Shown: positions 1-8,812 of the stretch, in pieces | Layout: each line of letters opens with the position of its first letter | How positions within the stretch are numbered: the first letter of the stretch is position 1 | From: Siminovitchia thermophila | GTDB lineage: Bacteria; Bacillota; Bacilli; Bacillales; Bacillaceae_C | Assembly (NCBI RefSeq): GCF_016909185.1 | Contig: NZ_JAFBFH010000008.1 | Span: 1-64,000, forward strand | Reading direction: 5' to 3' | DNA: 64,000 nt | The notes under the pieces: generated by a model | What the model saw: only the letters and a program-made list of their open reading frames with translations | The model's database searches: none | Told to the model about the DNA's origin: nothing | Translations under genes and position numbers: made by a program

Positions 1-66
1 ATGAAAATGACCATCTCCTCATCAGATTACACTCCATTTCCAGTAAATTTTTGGGAATTCAGGAAT

Positions 67-402
67 TTACTCGTTTGGAATGCCGAGAGTATATCCTAAT
101 ATGGAGGTAAGAGGGGTCCGTATATCATGGGAGATATTTGTAATCATTTTCTTTCTTTCTATTTCAAGAAAATTTGTCTTTTCTCTTTTTTGATGATATT
201 TCTTCATAAAACGATTCATGGAATTTACAAGACTTGTCAATTGAGTGTTGGAATAGTGCACTCGCAAATGAGTAATAAAATCGTTAGATATAGACTCTTC
301 TATATCCCTTTGAATTTTCACGATTTGTTTATTGATGGAAATCTTATCATAAATAAATCCCAGCACAATAATCGCCAACAAGATGAGAATCAGCCACATC
401 AT
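67..402 (-). pseudogene. truncated sensor histidine kinase (LanK-like)
   Basis: This is the N-terminal part of a membrane sensor kinase, partner of the response regulator just upstream. Only 111 residues are open. One N-terminal membrane segment (about residues 2-17) is followed by a linker and a HisKA H-box reading ISHDIRTPLTSILGY near residues 92-106. The frame then stops at 67-69 before the dimerisation helix is complete. No HATPase domain follows in the same frame down to the window edge. Its start overlaps the regulator stop by 4 bp, so the two were co-translated. A LanK role is inferred from the lantibiotic-type neighbours. The gene is either nonsense- or frameshift-damaged, or resumes in another frame beyond base 1, which cannot be seen here. 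Confidence 0.75.
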
Positions 403-1106
403 TTTTTATCACCTGCAAACCGATAGCCAATTCCCCATACGGTCTGAATATATTTTGGGGCAGAAGGGTCTGCTTCGATTTTATTGCGCAAGCGATTAAT
501 ATGAACCATGACTGTATTATCGTCAGTAAGGAAATCCTCTTTCCAGATTTGGGAAAAGATTTGTGTTTTGCTGAATACTTTTGCAGGCTGAGAAAGCAGA
601 AGCTCCAGAATGGCAAATTCCTTAGCCGTTAACATAATTTTTCTATTTTTAATTTTGACTTCATATGTATCTCGGTTCAACTCTAAATCATTAGATTTAA
701 GAATTTTTTTGGGTTCTTCATTGTTTATTTCATTAAGATAAAGGTAGCGTCTGAGCTGGGCTTTCACTCTTGCAAGGAATTCGCCAATAAAAAAAGGCTT
801 AGAAATATAATCATCAGCTCCAATCCCTAAACCTAATACTTTATCCTGTTCTCCCCCCTTGGCGCTTATGATCATCACGGGTGTATTTTTATGTTGTCTG
901 ATGTGCTGCAGCACTTCCAATCCATCCATTTTTGGCATCATGATATCCAAAATGATCAAATCATAATCAAAGCTATTTATACATTCCAGCGCATCTTTTC
1001 CATTATCAACAAGTTGAGTATCATATCCTTCATTTTTCAGTGTTCTCTGAATTAAATAACTAATCTCTTTGTCATCTTCGGCAACCAGTATCTTGGAAAG
1101 ACCCAT
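399..1106 (-). CDS. lanR: OmpR-family response regulator of a lantibiotic-type locus
   Basis: This is a two-domain transcription regulator that is phosphorylated by a sensor kinase and binds DNA through a winged helix. The receiver domain occupies residues 1-115 with the acidic pocket (AEDD), phospho-acceptor Asp in LIILDIMMPKMDG and the conserved Lys in YISKPF. A Trans_Reg_C domain follows at about residues 135-232 and ends with the usual IQTVWGIGYRF motif. The ATG at 1106 is chosen because GAGGTG lies six bases upstream; a GTG nine bases earlier sits inside that ribosome binding site. The gene lies downstream of lanFEG and lanC on the same strand and overlaps the kinase, resembling the spaRK/nisRK pairs that sense lantibiotics. 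The ligand is unknown. Confidence 0.88.
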   Translation of the reverse strand: MGLSKILVAEDDKEISYLIQRTLKNEGYDTQLVDNGKDALECINSFDYDLIILDIMMPKMDGLEVLQHIRQHKNTPVMIISAKGGEQDKVLGLGIGADDYISKPFFIGEFLARVKAQLRRYLYLNEINNEEPKKILKSNDLELNRDTYEVKIKNRKIMLTAKEFAILELLLSQPAKVFSKTQIFSQIWKEDFLTDDNTVMVHINRLRNKIEADPSAPKYIQTVWGIGYRFAGDKK

Positions 1107-1178
1107 GAGTATCACCTCAACGATTTTTTAGATACACTTTGATCCTATCACATCCTATTTAAAATTTTAACACTTTTT

Positions 1179-2516
1179 TTAAAATAATAAGAAAGGGCTA
1201 TCCCATTTTAAGTCAGCACCATGAATAAACTCCAAGATGGATAAACAAATTCCGGCACTTCCTTCTAAAAGCCCTGGTTTTTGTAATTCTTTGTTTTCAT
1301 AATCAATAAACCCGAAGGGGGTATCCGGATTATAGCGATCTATTAGCAAATTTGCATATTCATTTAATCTCTCTTTATATAGGGAAAAATACTCTTCCTC
1401 TTTTCTTATCATTTTATGGAGGATATGCATGTTCCCGGACACACCATGACAAAAACTGAACCCGCTCACGCTAGTATCTGTTAATTCTTTTTTCATGATT
1501 GAAGTATAAGCATCAACAGTTTCTCTTATTAAACCTTTTTCATTCAGAACTTTCCCTGCAAGATATAGGGAATAGGCAATCCCGGGCATTCCGTAGCACC
1601 AAGCATCCGGAAACTCTACATTGCTGTTTGTCTCGCCAAACACTTCATGCTCAAAGGAGATGATATCCGGCCAGGAAATATCTTCTTCCCTTACTCTTTT
1701 CTTGCTTAATAACCATTGAGAGATATCCCATATTGCTTCCCTTTGCCCCTTAACTTCGAAACCCTCAAGGCTGGCTCCAGCCAAAACTGCAAGCGGGCCG
1801 GCAATACCATGGGACATGCCGCAATTAAAGTTGCCATTAGGATACATCGTTTGATAGTCTTGATTGAATTGATATTGCCTCGGAATATACCAGCCGGGAA
1901 CCTTTTTGCCGTCAATATTGATTTCTTTTGTTAAACGAACAAGGTTATCCATAACTTCTTTATATAAACACTGCGCAGTTTCCCCCATCCTTAGCTCCCG
2001 TAAATAGACCGCTAAGCCTGACAGCCCTGACATGGGATCATACCAAAAAGGAGAAGTCCCTTTTACTTCTCCGAAAGTCTCGAACCCTTCCCTCAAGAAT
2101 TGTTTAATTCTTTCAAAAGCTAAACTATTTAGTTCCTGAAGGAACCCCGTATAGCGCTGCCCCCCTCTTGAAGCATGCATGACGGCAAAGGCTATTCCTG
2201 TTAATCCGCTGTATAGAGATACATCATCTAGTCTATTAATTCCCATTTCCTTATGTAAAGCCATTAAATAGTCATGAGTGACGGCATCCCATCCTTCATC
2301 CGGATACAACAGATCTAGCTTTGAATAAAATAAAATGATGCCAGGATATCCCTGAGATAAAGAGCAGCTTTCCCAGGGATTCCTCCCTTCTGCATTGCGG
2401 TTGGAGTCTGCGCAAGCTATATCTTTAACCCACTTTGGATCTTTCATTTTATAAGCTATGTCATTGATTATCTGCCTCATGTTAATGATGGCGGATTGAT
2501 CATCCAATTTTCCCAT
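1179..2516 (-). CDS. lanC: lanthionine synthetase C-like cyclase
   Basis: LanC proteins are zinc enzymes that close lanthionine rings by adding cysteine thiols to dehydrated residues of a class I lanthipeptide. The 445-residue product has the LanC repeats SQGYPGIILF, SHGIAGPLAVL, GMPGIAYSLYL, CHGVSGNM and GSAGICLS. The zinc ligands are visible: Cys in DAWCYGMPG and the Cys-His pair in FSFCHGVSG. The His of GMSHGIAG fits the conserved catalytic histidine. The ATG at 2516 follows GAGGAGA by seven bases, so the longer reading from 2555 is not preferred. It lies between the LanFEG transporter and the two-component genes. No LanB dehydratase or LanA precursor is in the window, so its substrate is missing or encoded elsewhere. 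Confidence 0.88.
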   Translation of the reverse strand: MGKLDDQSAIINMRQIINDIAYKMKDPKWVKDIACADSNRNAEGRNPWESCSLSQGYPGIILFYSKLDLLYPDEGWDAVTHDYLMALHKEMGINRLDDVSLYSGLTGIAFAVMHASRGGQRYTGFLQELNSLAFERIKQFLREGFETFGEVKGTSPFWYDPMSGLSGLAVYLRELRMGETAQCLYKEVMDNLVRLTKEINIDGKKVPGWYIPRQYQFNQDYQTMYPNGNFNCGMSHGIAGPLAVLAGASLEGFEVKGQREAIWDISQWLLSKKRVREEDISWPDIISFEHEVFGETNSNVEFPDAWCYGMPGIAYSLYLAGKVLNEKGLIRETVDAYTSIMKKELTDTSVSGFSFCHGVSGNMHILHKMIRKEEEYFSLYKERLNEYANLLIDRYNPDTPFGFIDYENKELQKPGLLEGSAGICLSILEFIHGADLKWDSPFLLF

Positions 2517-2564
2517 GTCTAATTCTCCTCTTTCACTCTTATCCTTCCCGAACAACTAATTTTT

Positions 2565-3326
2565 CTATTTAACCCAATCCCGGCTATTCCATCTCAATAG
2601 TGTAAAAGAATAGGTGAGGACAATTACAAGTATAAGAAACCATAAATAGGAGGACTCTGCCTCAAGCAAAAATACAAACATTTCCTGGCTGCCAAACAGC
2701 AATATATCGAATACATCGCTGAGATACACGGATATAAAGAGTAAAAACAAGTAAGTTATTACAGAAATAATCGTATTTGGCAGTATGACACTTAATAAAC
2801 TGGCAATTCCGATAAGGGCAATGAAAATGAAAAATACACCAAGATAATACTTCAGCTGATATATGTAAGCTTCCGCCACTCCCAAAACAGGTGCATTTTC
2901 ATAATAAAAACTGACGGAGTCAGCCTTCGGGTAAAATATATATCCTGAAGCCGTTCCGACTGCAAAGGTGATCACCATAATTACAGCGACCATACCGATC
3001 AAGAGGAACCATTTTGCAAATAAAATCACTTTTAATGATAATGGTCTGATTGCCACCAGACGAAGCCCTCCCGATTGGTACTCGCCATTAATGCTATCGA
3101 TGCACAGTACCGGCAAAATGATTAATACCATCAAATAATAGATTTTTTTCAAAAGAAAAATAGAGTAATTCAGCGAATTGAGAGGGACACTTTCTTCCAT
3201 CGTAAAAAAAAGGTTCTCCGCCAGCAAAGATTGAGCCAGAATATAAACCATAAAGATAGAAAAAAACAAGATATTTTTTCTTCGACTATTCATTCTTTGC
3301 CATTCACTGGAAAGCAATCGATTCAA
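2565..3326 (-). CDS. lanG: ABC-2 type permease, lantibiotic immunity (LanG-like)
   Basis: This is the membrane subunit of an ABC exporter that, in subtilin- and nisin-type loci, expels the lantibiotic from the membrane (LanFEG). The 253-residue protein has about six hydrophobic segments and no soluble domain. Its N terminus (LLSSEWQRMNSRRKN) has the short cytosolic Glu-Trp stretch shared with the adjacent LanE copy (FQCEWERLWSKKSS), showing that the two are paralogues. The TTG start is supported by AAGGAGG eight bases upstream. It follows lanE by 15 bp and precedes lanC. Function is inferred from gene order and topology; ABC-2 permeases diverge strongly in sequence. Confidence 0.75.
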   Translation of the reverse strand: MNRLLSSEWQRMNSRRKNILFFSIFMVYILAQSLLAENLFFTMEESVPLNSLNYSIFLLKKIYYLMVLIILPVLCIDSINGEYQSGGLRLVAIRPLSLKVILFAKWFLLIGMVAVIMVITFAVGTASGYIFYPKADSVSFYYENAPVLGVAEAYIYQLKYYLGVFFIFIALIGIASLLSVILPNTIISVITYLFLLFISVYLSDVFDILLFGSQEMFVFLLEAESSYLWFLILVIVLTYSFTLLRWNSRDWVK

Positions 3327-3341
3327 CTTGTCTTCCTCCTT

Positions 3342-4160
3342 CTAAATTAAGTAATCTCTTTTTAAGAACACCAATAGTGAAGCCGCCGTTCCTAAGAAAA
3401 TATAAGCGATCATTACAGCGAATATCCACCCCTTTAAAAACACATTATCCGTAAGCATTTGAACAACACCGCTAAACTGTATCTCAATCAAGGAAAAGTA
3501 GACGTACTGTGAATAGCCTATTGATTCGCCAAACATTCCAAGCAGTACTGGAAAAAGCATCGAAACTAGCAAAAATCCGACTGTTACAGCAAATGCAGAT
3601 GTGGATGATTTGCTAATCACGCTCAAAAAAATCGTAACACTGGCCACAGCTGCCAGCGAAAGAAAAGATAGAAGATAATAGACTGCACTGTAACCCAAAG
3701 AGTAAATCGGCGTCACTGGCTCTATCTGAAAGAACAAATAGACTTCTTCGGCACTGTCGAAAAAGAACCATCCCGCCACTAAAGAACAGATGAAATAGAA
3801 GACCACAAGTAAAAAAAGATAAAGTAAAACTACCAAATTCTTTGCAAAAAACACGCTAGAAAAACGATGGCTTCTTTGCAGGACCATTCTAAGCTGGCCT
3901 GTTCTGTATTCATGGGTGAAGCTCATGATTATTATCAAAACAGCCACGAGATTGAAATACAGCATAAAAACCTCTGCAATACTCATAACAGGGAAATTGA
4001 ACCAAAAAGAGTACTGCGGATCCGTTTTCTCAAGTACTTGATTGTTTTCGTGTGATTGGAGGACCGTAGCAATAACAAGTAAGGGAATGAGCAATAAGAA
4101 AAGAAAGGAGCTTTTTTTGCTCCATAGCCGCTCCCATTCGCATTGGAATAATGACCTCAT
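3342..4160 (-). CDS. lanE: ABC-2 type permease, lantibiotic immunity (LanE-like)
   Basis: This is the first of two permease subunits paired with the ATPase at 4157-5065. The product has 272 residues with six hydrophobic stretches (about 17-36, 56-78, 103-130, 150-175, 180-207 and 240-262), typical of the ABC-2 permeases of lantibiotic self-protection and of bacitracin-type BcrB proteins. The ATG overlaps the ATPase stop as ATGA, which implies translational coupling. The paired permeases lanE and lanG next to lanC and lanRK favour a lantibiotic role over a general BcrAB-like exporter, but the sequence does not exclude the latter. Confidence 0.77.
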   Translation of the reverse strand: MRSLFQCEWERLWSKKSSFLFLLLIPLLVIATVLQSHENNQVLEKTDPQYSFWFNFPVMSIAEVFMLYFNLVAVLIIIMSFTHEYRTGQLRMVLQRSHRFSSVFFAKNLVVLLYLFLLVVFYFICSLVAGWFFFDSAEEVYLFFQIEPVTPIYSLGYSAVYYLLSFLSLAAVASVTIFLSVISKSSTSAFAVTVGFLLVSMLFPVLLGMFGESIGYSQYVYFSLIEIQFSGVVQMLTDNVFLKGWIFAVMIAYIFLGTAASLLVFLKRDYLI

Positions 4161-5065
4161 TGGCCCATCAGCTCAATAAAGATTTCTTCTAAGTTTCTCT
4201 CTGATTTTTCAATGCTTGTTATTCCTATCTTCTCTTCAGCCAGCACTCTTCGGATATGTTGAAGTTCCTCTTCCGTACATATGGCTTCAAGCGTGTTTAA
4301 ATCAAGTCTCTTAATTTGGATTTTCCCTTTTAGCAGAGAGAATGCTTTATCCGACTGTTCACAGCCGATTACCCACCTGGCTTTCCCAATGAGATCATCG
4401 ATTCTTCCTTTCCATTTAAGCTCGCCTTCATTAATCATGACGACTTTATTGCATATATGCTGCAGTTCATCCAGCAAATGGCTAGATATCAAAAATGTCA
4501 GCCCTTTCTCATTTCTTAAATAAAGAATCAGTTCCCGCAAAAACTTCATCCCCATTGGATCAAGCCCATTGGCCGGCTCATCCAGAATAATCACTTCAGG
4601 GTCGCCCAGTAGCGCTTGAGCAATCCCCAGCCTTTGCTTCATCCCAAGTGAATAGGCGGCCACTTTATCGTCGCCCCTATCCTTTAAACCGACTAATTTC
4701 AACACTTCCTCCACTTTTTTGTTTTGTTCAGACTTAGGGATATTGGGATGGAGCTTAATTAAATTCTTCAAATTTCCCCTTCCAGTCATATAGTCGAAAA
4801 AAATCGGCGTTTCAACAATGGCTCCAACTCGCTTTAATGCTTGGCTCCGATTTTTTATAACTGAATGCCCAAGTACTAGAATATCCCCTTCAGAAGGCTT
4901 TACGAGCCCCATGATAATTCGGATTAATGTCGTCTTGCCGGCTCCATTTGGTCCCAAAAACCCACAAATGTCACCCTTCTCTATATCAAAGTTAACATCA
5001 TGAAGCAATTTTCTTCGTTTTATCGATTTTGATACACTTCGCACTTCTAAAACCTTCGGATCCAT
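4157..5065 (-). CDS. lanF: ABC transporter ATPase, lantibiotic immunity (LanF/BcrA-like)
   Basis: This cytosolic ATPase of about 302 residues energises the LanEG permeases. All catalytic motifs are present: Walker A GPNGAGKTT near residue 40, a YSLGMKQRLGIAQ signature, Walker B VIILDEPANGLDP, and the switch His in ISSHLL. The C-terminal 80 residues carry the usual regulatory extension of BcrA/LanF proteins and end IFIELMGQ. The signature starts YSLGMKQR rather than LSGGQ, which is normal for this subfamily. It is the first gene of the operon, so the promoter should lie within 5066-5300, where no operator was recognised. The gene appears intact. Confidence 0.88.
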   Translation of the reverse strand: MDPKVLEVRSVSKSIKRRKLLHDVNFDIEKGDICGFLGPNGAGKTTLIRIIMGLVKPSEGDILVLGHSVIKNRSQALKRVGAIVETPIFFDYMTGRGNLKNLIKLHPNIPKSEQNKKVEEVLKLVGLKDRGDDKVAAYSLGMKQRLGIAQALLGDPEVIILDEPANGLDPMGMKFLRELILYLRNEKGLTFLISSHLLDELQHICNKVVMINEGELKWKGRIDDLIGKARWVIGCEQSDKAFSLLKGKIQIKRLDLNTLEAICTEEELQHIRRVLAEEKIGITSIEKSERNLEEIFIELMGQ

Positions 5066-5464
5066 GCATGCACCCCACTCTGCTTCCCATTGCAGGAAAA
5101 CTGTTTTATTTGCAAATATATTATCATTATATATTTAAGAATCTTTTTCTTAATTCTTACTTTTTTCTTAACAAGGGAAGATAAGCCAAAGGATTTTGTT
5201 GTTACAGATTTATCAAACACTGCTGTTTTAAGTCAAAATGAAAATATATCATTTGAAACTAATGGGTTAATAAGAGGTAATCTCGGGTTTCATAAATAAA
5301 AAAGACAGATCTATATTCACTAGCGTCGCACAAAATATATTTAACTATTCTGTAAATAAAATTTCATGAAAAAGTGCCAAAAAGGCAAAGCCTTAAGCAA
5401 AGGTGGCAATGTCCATTTGGTAAAAATATACAATTATACAGAGGGGACGACGACAAACAATAAG
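5066..5464. other. gap between lanF and the IS4 remnant
   Basis: This AT-rich stretch should hold the lan operon promoter. The plus strand is open from a TTG at 5090 to 5299. Its last 40 residues (for example REDKPKDFVVTDLSN and NGLIRGNLGFHK) look protein-like, but there is no ribosome binding site, no Cys, and no class I leader motif of the FNLD type, so it is not accepted as a lanthipeptide precursor. It may be the 3' end of a lost gene. Nothing else is supported. Confidence 0.3.
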
Positions 5465-6308
5465 CTAAGTTTTCTCTTCAAAACGCCGAATCCATACGTA
5501 TGCGGGCTTCCAAGTGGCTGCCTTTAGCCATCGGCTGATACGAAGTAGTGTTTTCTTACTCTTCGTCTCCAACTGGATGAGCATATGCAGGCATTAGGTA
5601 ATGAGCGCCAGGTAGATCTGGTTTTGTATCGCTGTTTCACTCATTCCATAGAAGTGTTTGATCTCTACATGTTGCTTGAGCCATTTGAAGAATAGCTCAA
5701 TTGCCCAGCGCGAACGGTAGATCTCACTTACTTCGGCGGCTTCCAGATCAAACCGGTTGGTGATCAGCCGAAGGACATTCCCTTTGGTACCTACCACTTC
5801 TAACAGCCGAAAAAAGTTTTCCGCTCGGTTTTAAGTAGAACCGATAAGCACCATCTTATCCGATATGACCGTGCTTCCCTCAGGCAGGGAGACGGATTCC
5901 ACCTCACGGATGACGGCATTCTTCTTCAGTCTGGATACGAAGAAATAGCCCTCATCTGTCATGCGGTCGAAACGTTCATAGTCGACGTATCCACGGTCAA
6001 ACACATACATGGCTTCCTTGTCATCCACGAGAACCTCCAGCTGGTTTCTATCATGTTCTTTCGCTACCGTGATGACTGCCTTTTCAGGATAGACGGTGTC
6101 CTTGTCCATGAAAACGAGACGCAGATGAAGCTTTACGCCAGCTTTGGTCTTCCGGAATTCTGCCCATTTTTTGTAGTTCGTCAGACTCAGTGGAAGCGTA
6201 CTTAAATCAATGATTTTAAGGGGCAAATTCCTTGTGCTGGGATGGCGAAATTCTTGAATCTTCCTCACAAGATCCAGGAACAGCGTTGAAAGGATAGCTG
6301 GATCTAGT
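5465..6308 (-). pseudogene. IS4-family transposase, broken
   Basis: This is the C-terminal two thirds of a DDE transposase of the IS4 type. Reading on the minus strand from about 6308, the frame gives LDPAILSTLFLDLV, the first catalytic Asp region IIDLSTLPLSLTN, the second Asp in MYVFDRGYVDYERFDRM, and the YREK-like region IYRSRWAIELFFKWLKQHVEIKHFYG. Two in-frame stop codons interrupt it, at 5831-5833 (after LIGST) and at 5594-5596 (after YLALIT). The homologous tail continues to a stop at 5465. The N terminus is missing and abuts the parA remnant at about 6308. It is therefore dead and marks a deletion or rearrangement edge. Confidence 0.85.
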
Positions 6309-6309
6309 A

Positions 6310-7030
6310 TTAAACCGCACTGGCAAGTTCGTGGTTATCAAAAAATCCCTCTATTGCAATACGGCGGGTAGTCGCTTTTCGTTTGATAATAGATTGGAAA
6401 GTTAAGTTAGGATATTCTTGTTCAATAGCCTCTTGCATAGGCTCATTTTCTTTTACTCTAGCATCTATCAAACTAAACAGGATGCCAGCCACTTGCAGAT
6501 CAGGATTCAAGAACTCCCTGGAAGCCTGGACGATATCCAAAAATTTCGGGATCGCGTAGTATGTAAACATGGAGCCGTCAAACATGATCACCACATAGCT
6601 ACCGCCGTCCGACTTTGTATTCAATGGCATTAGGGTCTGCTCAGACAAAGAGGGCGGAGTATCGATAATAATCCAGTCGTAGTCTTCCAACACTGGCTGC
6701 AACGCCTTTTCCAAGGCATCCAATTTAAGCTCTTTTTCAAACATTTTCTTGGTCAACGTGGCCAAAAAATCATTCGCTGGAAGCAGGCCAGGTTATCCTT
6801 GATATTAATAATGTATTTGGCGTGCATCCCCGGTTAAGATGGCCTCCAGGACCGTCTTCTCCTCAAACACATTGCAGATGTCAAACTTCCCGGTCAGCAG
6901 GCTTGTCAAGTTCCCCTGACCGTCCATATCCACTGCCAAAACTTTTTCCTCCCGGTTTAACAGATAGGACGTAATCCCGCTGGATGTTGACTTGGCACAA
7001 CCGCCTTTGGAGATAGTGGAACTTGATTTT
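6310..7030 (-). pseudogene. ParA-type ATPase of a conjugative element or plasmid, frameshifted
   Basis: ParA/MinD-type ATPases position plasmids and integrative conjugative elements. The upstream fragment keeps the deviant Walker A motif SKGGCAKSTSS and the AVDMDGQGNLT motif. The downstream fragment keeps the Walker B region WIIIDTPPSLSEQT and then FLNPDLQVAGILFSLID and RKATTRRIAIEGFF. Between them (about 6766-6830) the homologous linker can be read only by shifting frame twice, through YIINIKDNLA and then LPANDFLATL. The first residues are replaced by a Tn3 transposase fragment, and the 3' end runs into the IS4 remnant. The gene is clearly non-functional. Confidence 0.8.
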
Positions 7031-7840
7031 TCTCCTTTAATGCTTTCCATTTTTCTTGAGGTAAAAGATATTCTTCAAAATCCTTATATTGTCTACTTCC
7101 TACGACCCACATGTCCCCAGAACGAAGATGATTACATAATTCTGAAAAGATACCGAACTCATAGTAATGACGATCAATACCATTTTCTTTCATCACATGC
7201 TTGAACCATTTCCATCGGAGCTGTTTCAGGGATTTTTCTTTTTCCTGTTTGGTTTATTTCCTTTAACATCTCTAGTGCCCGAAATAAAGTATGGCTCGCT
7301 TTAGAAGCTTTAAATACATACGTTCTTAATAATCTAGGTGCAAATTTCCGAAAATGTCCATAATGATTATCTAGTAGATCTAAATAATCAAATTCTGCTG
7401 GTCTGGCTAGTTCTTCAGCCTGTTCCACTGATTTTACAAATTGTTCCCATGAAATGATAGATTGTAAAGATTCAAATGGGTCTTGTTCTAATTCTTTTGC
7501 TTCAATTAAAGCCTTTCCAACTTTTGCGTATAAACGAACCTTTTCATTAAGCTTTTCCGTCTTTTTGAAAATAGAATTTGATGCTCAAAAAAACCTTCGT
7601 AAAGATACATTCCTACGCGTCTACTACTCTGATAAAAAAGGTGTATACTTCTTGTTCGTAGGGAGTGACCCCATCTTTTTGTAATGAAACTGCATATAAG
7701 TCTGTTTTGAATTTTTTATATGAAAATTGTTCTTCACTAAGCCGTTTTTCTAACCAGTCCATATGCTGCGTGACAAGTGGATTGGCGTCGTATGAAAGAT
7801 AGGAGAATGGAAATGGATTATTGAAAGAAAAACACGTTTT
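7022..7840 (-). pseudogene. Tn3-family transposase remnant
   Basis: This is a decayed internal piece of a large Tn3-family TnpA. Translating the minus strand and changing frames gives, in order, FNNPFPFSYLSYDANPLV, SSRRVGMYLYEGFFEHQ, KLNEKVRLYAKVGKALIEAK, AEELARPAEFDYLDLLDN, SKASHTLFRALEMLKEINQ and YYEFGIFSELCNHLRSGDMW followed by VVGSRQYKDFEEYLLP. These match the expected order of TnpA segments. At least two frame changes (near 7175-7200 and 7555-7620) and the absence of the catalytic C-terminal half show that it is a fossil. It joins the parA remnant at about 7022-7040 inside what reads as one chimeric open frame. Confidence 0.78.
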
Positions 7841-7870
7841 ACAGGCATGATTTTCATCTTTTTTTTATCA

Positions 7871-8389
7871 TTACAGAAGATGAAGAAAGTCACTTACCGG
7901 AGAGGGCGGGAAATCCCAAAGCCTACATGCTATCAGTTCGCAGGCTATACCACAGCTGGCAGTCCCGGAAAGAAAATAAGATATCACTTCTGCATAGACG
8001 AAATATTCGCTTCCGCTTTCCGTATCGTTTTTGAAAACATCCGCCTTTTTGATCTGTTCAAACCGCCTGGTCTGTTGCAGACCTTGGATGGCGTCATCTT
8101 CTGCCAGAATGTAGATGCGCCCTTCTGCCGGGATATCCGACAGCATATAGGCCAGAAATGCGGGAATGACCAGCAAAAACGCTTCCGGCATTACACGCAA
8201 CGGCCAACCGGGAACCGGAGTAAAATACAAGACGGATGTGCAAGGATTTTGAAAAATATGGAGGATGGGAACGTATGGATAGATTATGCTCATAAACAAA
8301 AGTTTCCGCCCCTGCTTTTTCGGCAAACCAAACCTGTTATGATTGGAACCAAATTTGTTATACAATACACCAAATGTATTATGGTTCAC
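7871..8389 (-). CDS. uncharacterised open frame in the element remnant
   Basis: A 172-codon frame is open on the minus strand, and a longer overlapping frame is open on the plus strand at 7847-8431; I recognise neither. The minus-strand reading has a hydrophobic segment (about residues 62-85, EAFLLVIPAFLAYMLSDIPAEG) followed by a short acidic stretch and a charged part, which is more protein-like than the plus reading. No ribosome binding site or family motif was found. Given its position between a dead Tn3 transposase and a dead integrase, it is probably a fragment of the same element. Reality as a gene is doubtful. Confidence 0.2.
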   Translation of the reverse strand: MNHNTFGVLYNKFGSNHNRFGLPKKQGRKLLFMSIIYPYVPILHIFQNPCTSVLYFTPVPGWPLRVMPEAFLLVIPAFLAYMLSDIPAEGRIYILAEDDAIQGLQQTRRFEQIKKADVFKNDTESGSEYFVYAEVISYFLSGTASCGIACELIACRLWDFPPSPVSDFLHLL

Positions 8390-8418
8390 ACCATTTTCCC
8401 TCCTCTACGGGGGCAAGC

Positions 8419-8662
8419 GTGGCAGATTTAAATGAAGCAGCTGCAGCATGTGATATTCCGGGACCGATTGGAACCCATACATTCAGAAAGACGTTTCGGC
8501 TACAACTTTTACCAGGAACATAAAAATGTGGCCATGCTGCAAAGGATTTTTTGGTCATTCTTCTCCGGCCGTCACGTTGCGTTATATCGACATATCGGAT
8601 GATAGACGATGCTGGATGACTTTCTATCGCAATTCACGGCGCATGAGGCTGGCACAGCGATG
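8419..8662 (+). pseudogene. tyrosine recombinase/integrase C-terminal remnant
   Basis: This is the catalytic C terminus of a phage- or ICE-type integrase in three frames. The first frame gives VADLNEAAAACDIPGPIGTHTFRKTF with the HxxR box (His and Arg of THTFRKT). A one-base shift continues GYNFYQEHKNVAMLQRIF, then a further shift gives GHSSPAVTLRYIDISDD with the second His and the nucleophile Tyr context. After another shift it ends MLDDFLSQFTAHEAG. The N-terminal domain is absent. It marks the right-hand side of the decayed integrative element that starts near 6.3 kb. Confidence 0.75.
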
Positions 8663-8812
8663 AACCGTGGAAGCTGACGTGCCGAGCAACTTGTAGAATA
8701 GCTTGGCGGCCGCTCCAGTTCTCTCCGGTGTTCATATTGGCTGCCTTTCAACATATGAGCGTTGCCTGATTCTCAAACACTCGTTCGTTACAGAACCTAT
8801 TTCAACAAATGA

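Noticed and set aside
5090-5299. Lanthipeptide precursor upstream of lanF
   Set aside because: The frame starts at TTG without a ribosome binding site, is on the opposite strand to the lan genes, has an early hydrophobic part and no Cys in its C-terminal half, and lacks a class I leader motif.
7847-8431. Plus-strand 194-codon gene
   Set aside because: It has no ribosome binding site, an odd composition rich in Arg, Gln and Cys, and overlaps an equally open frame on the other strand; no family was recognised.
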